Assembly: GCF_040115645.1 (NCBI RefSeq)
Contig: NC_089541.1
Location: forward strand, 7,440,001-7,504,000
Direction of reading: 5' to 3'
Origin: Euwallacea fornicatus
Taxonomy: Eukaryota; Arthropoda; Insecta; Coleoptera; Curculionidae
Length of the DNA stretch: 64,000 bases
A program made the position numbers and the translations under genes. Under the pieces are notes generated by a model. It made no database searches. It was not told where the DNA came from and was given only the letters and a program-made list of their open reading frames with translations. How positions within the stretch are numbered: position 1 is the stretch's first letter; each line of letters starts with the position of its first letter. Below are positions 61,291 through 64,000 of the stretch, one piece after another.

Positions 61291-64000
61291 GTAAGTAATT
61301 TCTCGCCTAAGAAAATATTTATTTTAATGACACACAACACCCGATAGCAAATTGTCTTTGAGTGCTTAGGGAGGGAATACCTTTTTAACTTTACTTGTAC
61401 CATTCACCCAAGAAGTCAGGCAAAGATTCAAATTTATGAAGCGAAATTGCTGTGAAGTGTATATGTCCTTGCTCCAATAGATATTGAGTCAAGACAGGAT
61501 TGGCTTTACTCGGCGATAATGCAAATTTACTGCCGTCATAGCCTCGTCTTGGGCTCGGCTATGAATACCCCCACAGCAGTAAATGCACTACTTTTTTGCT
61601 TCTTTAGACAAATGTAATTTTGTCCTTAATAGATGAAAAATTCTATTTCACGACCTCAACCCGTATAAAGACGTACCGTTCATGTTTCTTGAAGCCAGAC
61701 AGGGGTTCTTTGACCCTCAAGAGGCGAAATGATCGTCTCCAGGGAAATATCCCCAGGAGCGTCGGCAAATTCTATTTCCTTTTCCTTTCGCTCATTTACA
61801 TGGGTCTCAGAAAGGGGCCATGGAAGAATGTTAATTTCTAAAGATAATTTTCGAGTGCCGCACCCAAAATGTTTCCGATGTTGGAGACCCATATTGTATC
61901 GTTAAGAGAATACATTCAGTAAATCAGTGATGCTTGGTACGCGATGAAAAATCAATTAACAAGAGCGGGAAAACCATTGGAAAGAATAATTCAAGTAGCA
62001 ACCAAATAGTTTCAAAACTGCGACATTTGAAGAACAAACGTTGTATTACTATTATGTGCAGTTATACAAGAGCTACAACACTGCAAATTAATTTTTAATG
62101 AAGTTAAAGGGAAGCTAAACGTATGAGATTGAATCCTGATAGAATACTGAATCATTAAAACGGAAATACTGTTGTAACATCACGTAAACTCACATACTTT
62201 CAGAGTGGCTCATATCGAGTCTTTAAACTGTAGTTGTCTTGTAAGGTAACTGAGAATTTTTCCCAAAACGAGAGTTTATGGTTGGACACATGACTGCAAT
62301 GTGTTCCTTATCAAAACACAACACGATATCTTGAGATGCGTGGCACCACGTAACGTTACAACAGGCTGTTTCAACCTATGCTGACCGCATTCACAATTTT
62401 ATGCAATTAAGAGACATCTGCTTCGAATTTGCAACAAATCTGTGTTTAGGATAACATGTCATTCGGTAAAAATGTTGCTAAAGGCTGCACAACTGTTGAC
62501 TCGGCTGGACGCATCCATTTCACCTGTCTCCCCCAAGGGAAGTTCTTTCACGACTTTAAAGAACAAATTACTTGGTTTTAATTATCCAAACTTGTTTTTC
62601 CACCTGTATCGGTCAGTACATGCAGGTACAACTAACCCGAATTAGCCCGTCATGTTCGAAAGCAACATAAAATTCGTCAAAACGGCTCTTAAAGTTTATG
62701 ATGTTTTTGAGATCCTAAGGCAGTCATAATTGGCGCAATTATGCACTGTGCCAGAACGGCATATCGCGGGGTCAATAAACCCCAACTGGAGGCCCAATAC
62801 GGCCTTGGTGCCACCCAGCGTGTTTGGGAATAATTTATCTGAACACCTCGGAAGTGAGATTCCGATATTTCCATCATTTTGATGGATCCGCCTCTTGGCA
62901 CGCATTCAAATGGCAAAAAGGACGATTAAAAAATTGTGTTTTTAAAGACTGAACACTAATACAGTGCATCCATACTCTAACGTTGACGATGTGGCTAGCA
63001 TACCAGTATACTTTGATTCATATACTCCGTTTCTGAAGGATGCATTCTTATCTTAGACAAACTAAATTATGATAGATAGTGTTTAGTATGAAAACTAATG
63101 AATGCAATGTTTTCTGAATGCCGTAAGCTCTTCAATGCCTCATTCTCGTTAAGCTCGAATCAAAAGATTTAAGCTTCTGGATAAAAGAGGGGAATGACGG
63201 CTTTAAGCCATTCATTATCAATATAAAAAAGGTCTGTAAATTCACGTACACACTTCACGAGATCGCTTTAATGGATCCTTTTATGTTTAGCAACTCGGTG
63301 CTAGTAAGTATAGCATAATGGCAAAGTTTCGGATTGAATTTGCCCTTAAAATATTCATCATTGTCCGTATAAATCTACGTTTCTTTAATGGGTGGAAAAA
63401 GAATGCGCCATTTGGGGTAATTTTCGATTTAAAATTCCAACTACCAATTTCACGCTTTACACTGGTAGCCGCAGCTTTTGCTTGTGCAGCTGAAATTATA
63501 GAAATTTTCATGAGAATTATTTGGTAGAAGTACAGAACCGACCAGCCACATAAAATTTTGAATTTTTTTCGATGCTCTATACAAATCGTAAAGAAGAAGT
63601 GTTTTTATAGACAGGGCTGGCTTTAGCAAGTCTGGTACCTTGGGCGAAGTTTTTAATCATGGGCCCTTTTCTCCAAGAAAAATTGCCGGCCAGGAAAGGT
63701 CGCCGCCCTGGGCCGTCGACCCAACCTCGCCCCACCATAAAACCGGTACTGTTTATGCAGTATCAGTAAATATTCTGGGGCTTCAATTTTTTCGCTGGCA
63801 GAAGATATGTCAGAACCGTTAGGAGTTTAAGAAAAATTAAAATTAAAAAAATCTGCAGGAACATATCTTTAGGAAATATTACACAAAAGTAATAAAACAC
63901 TTTTATAATTAATTAAATCACAATTTAACTTTTTTATACAGTCTTATTTGTTTCTATTTTGTTGCTGTATGTGTTTTTTCTTCAAGACAAGACTGTCTTG
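61291..64000. other. Intron of the PPP1R14-like gene, continuing past the window
   Basis: No downstream exon fitting phase 0 and an acidic PHIN-type continuation was found. One copy of the GGCGAAGTTTTTAAT dispersed repeat lies at 63608-63770. Overlapping frames near 62690-62916 were not recognised. Confidence 0.55.
63608..63770. repeat. Dispersed repeat, copy 2
   Basis: Same orientation as 40350-40515 and sharing TGGGCGAAGTTTTTAATCA exactly. A GGCCAGGAAAGGTCGCCGCC segment makes it locally GC-rich. Probably a fragment of a high-copy element. Confidence 0.65.

Noticed and set aside
62689..62916. Overlapping minus-strand frames with a tryptophan-rich peptide
   Set aside because: Two frames are open at once and neither shows a known domain; probably chance in a slightly GC-richer patch.

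Overview
This is an AT-rich animal nuclear sequence. Short spliced exons, introns of 50-70 bp beside introns of 5-11 kb, and many mariner/Tc1-like transposons suggest an insect, probably a beetle; that placement is inference. I see no bacterial genes, CRISPR array, tRNA or rRNA. Exon chains were built by hand from splice sites, reading frame and phase. Three chains close from start to stop with lengths divisible by three, the strongest internal evidence available here.

Gene layout. (1) Plus strand, 1384-23273: a 20-exon gene for a 1210-residue ninein/Bsg25D-type centrosomal protein, with N-terminal EF-hand-like repeats and long coiled coils. It has a GC-AG first coding intron and a possible internal alternative first exon at 13240-13279. 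(2) Minus strand, 25491-41810: a 12-exon gene for a 596-residue type I membrane protein (signal peptide, eight-cysteine MANEC-like domain, LDL-receptor class A repeat, Pro/Gln-rich stalk, one membrane span, short tail), resembling LRP11. It converges tail-to-tail with gene 1. (3) Plus strand, 29176-35024: a 6-exon gene for a 393-residue secreted protein with three fibronectin type III domains, lying wholly inside the 7.8-kb fifth intron of gene 2 on the opposite strand. (4) Plus strand, 60932 to beyond the window: the 5' part of a PPP1R14/CPI-17-type protein phosphatase 1 inhibitor gene; the 3' exons are not seen.

The rest is introns and intergenic DNA rich in mobile elements. There are Tc1-like copies at 9188-10450, 15615-17012, 52845-54476, 54540-54870 and 55031-56624. 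A mariner with perfect 30-bp terminal inverted repeats but a broken gene sits at 49513-50800. An 0.9-kb long-inverted-repeat element is at 10704-11590 and a similar TIR element at 59688-60540. Short MITE-like elements with TATACAGGGTG-type ends are scattered throughout, two of them abutting splice sites. The 19 kb between genes 2 and 4 shows no convincing host gene.

The four genes do not form an evident pathway. The most unusual items are the nested antisense-strand FN3 gene, the predicted N-terminally truncated ninein isoform, MITE-like ends next to splice sites, and a decayed coding-like stretch of unknown family near 38.6-39.6 kb. No wholly new system could be demonstrated from sequence alone.
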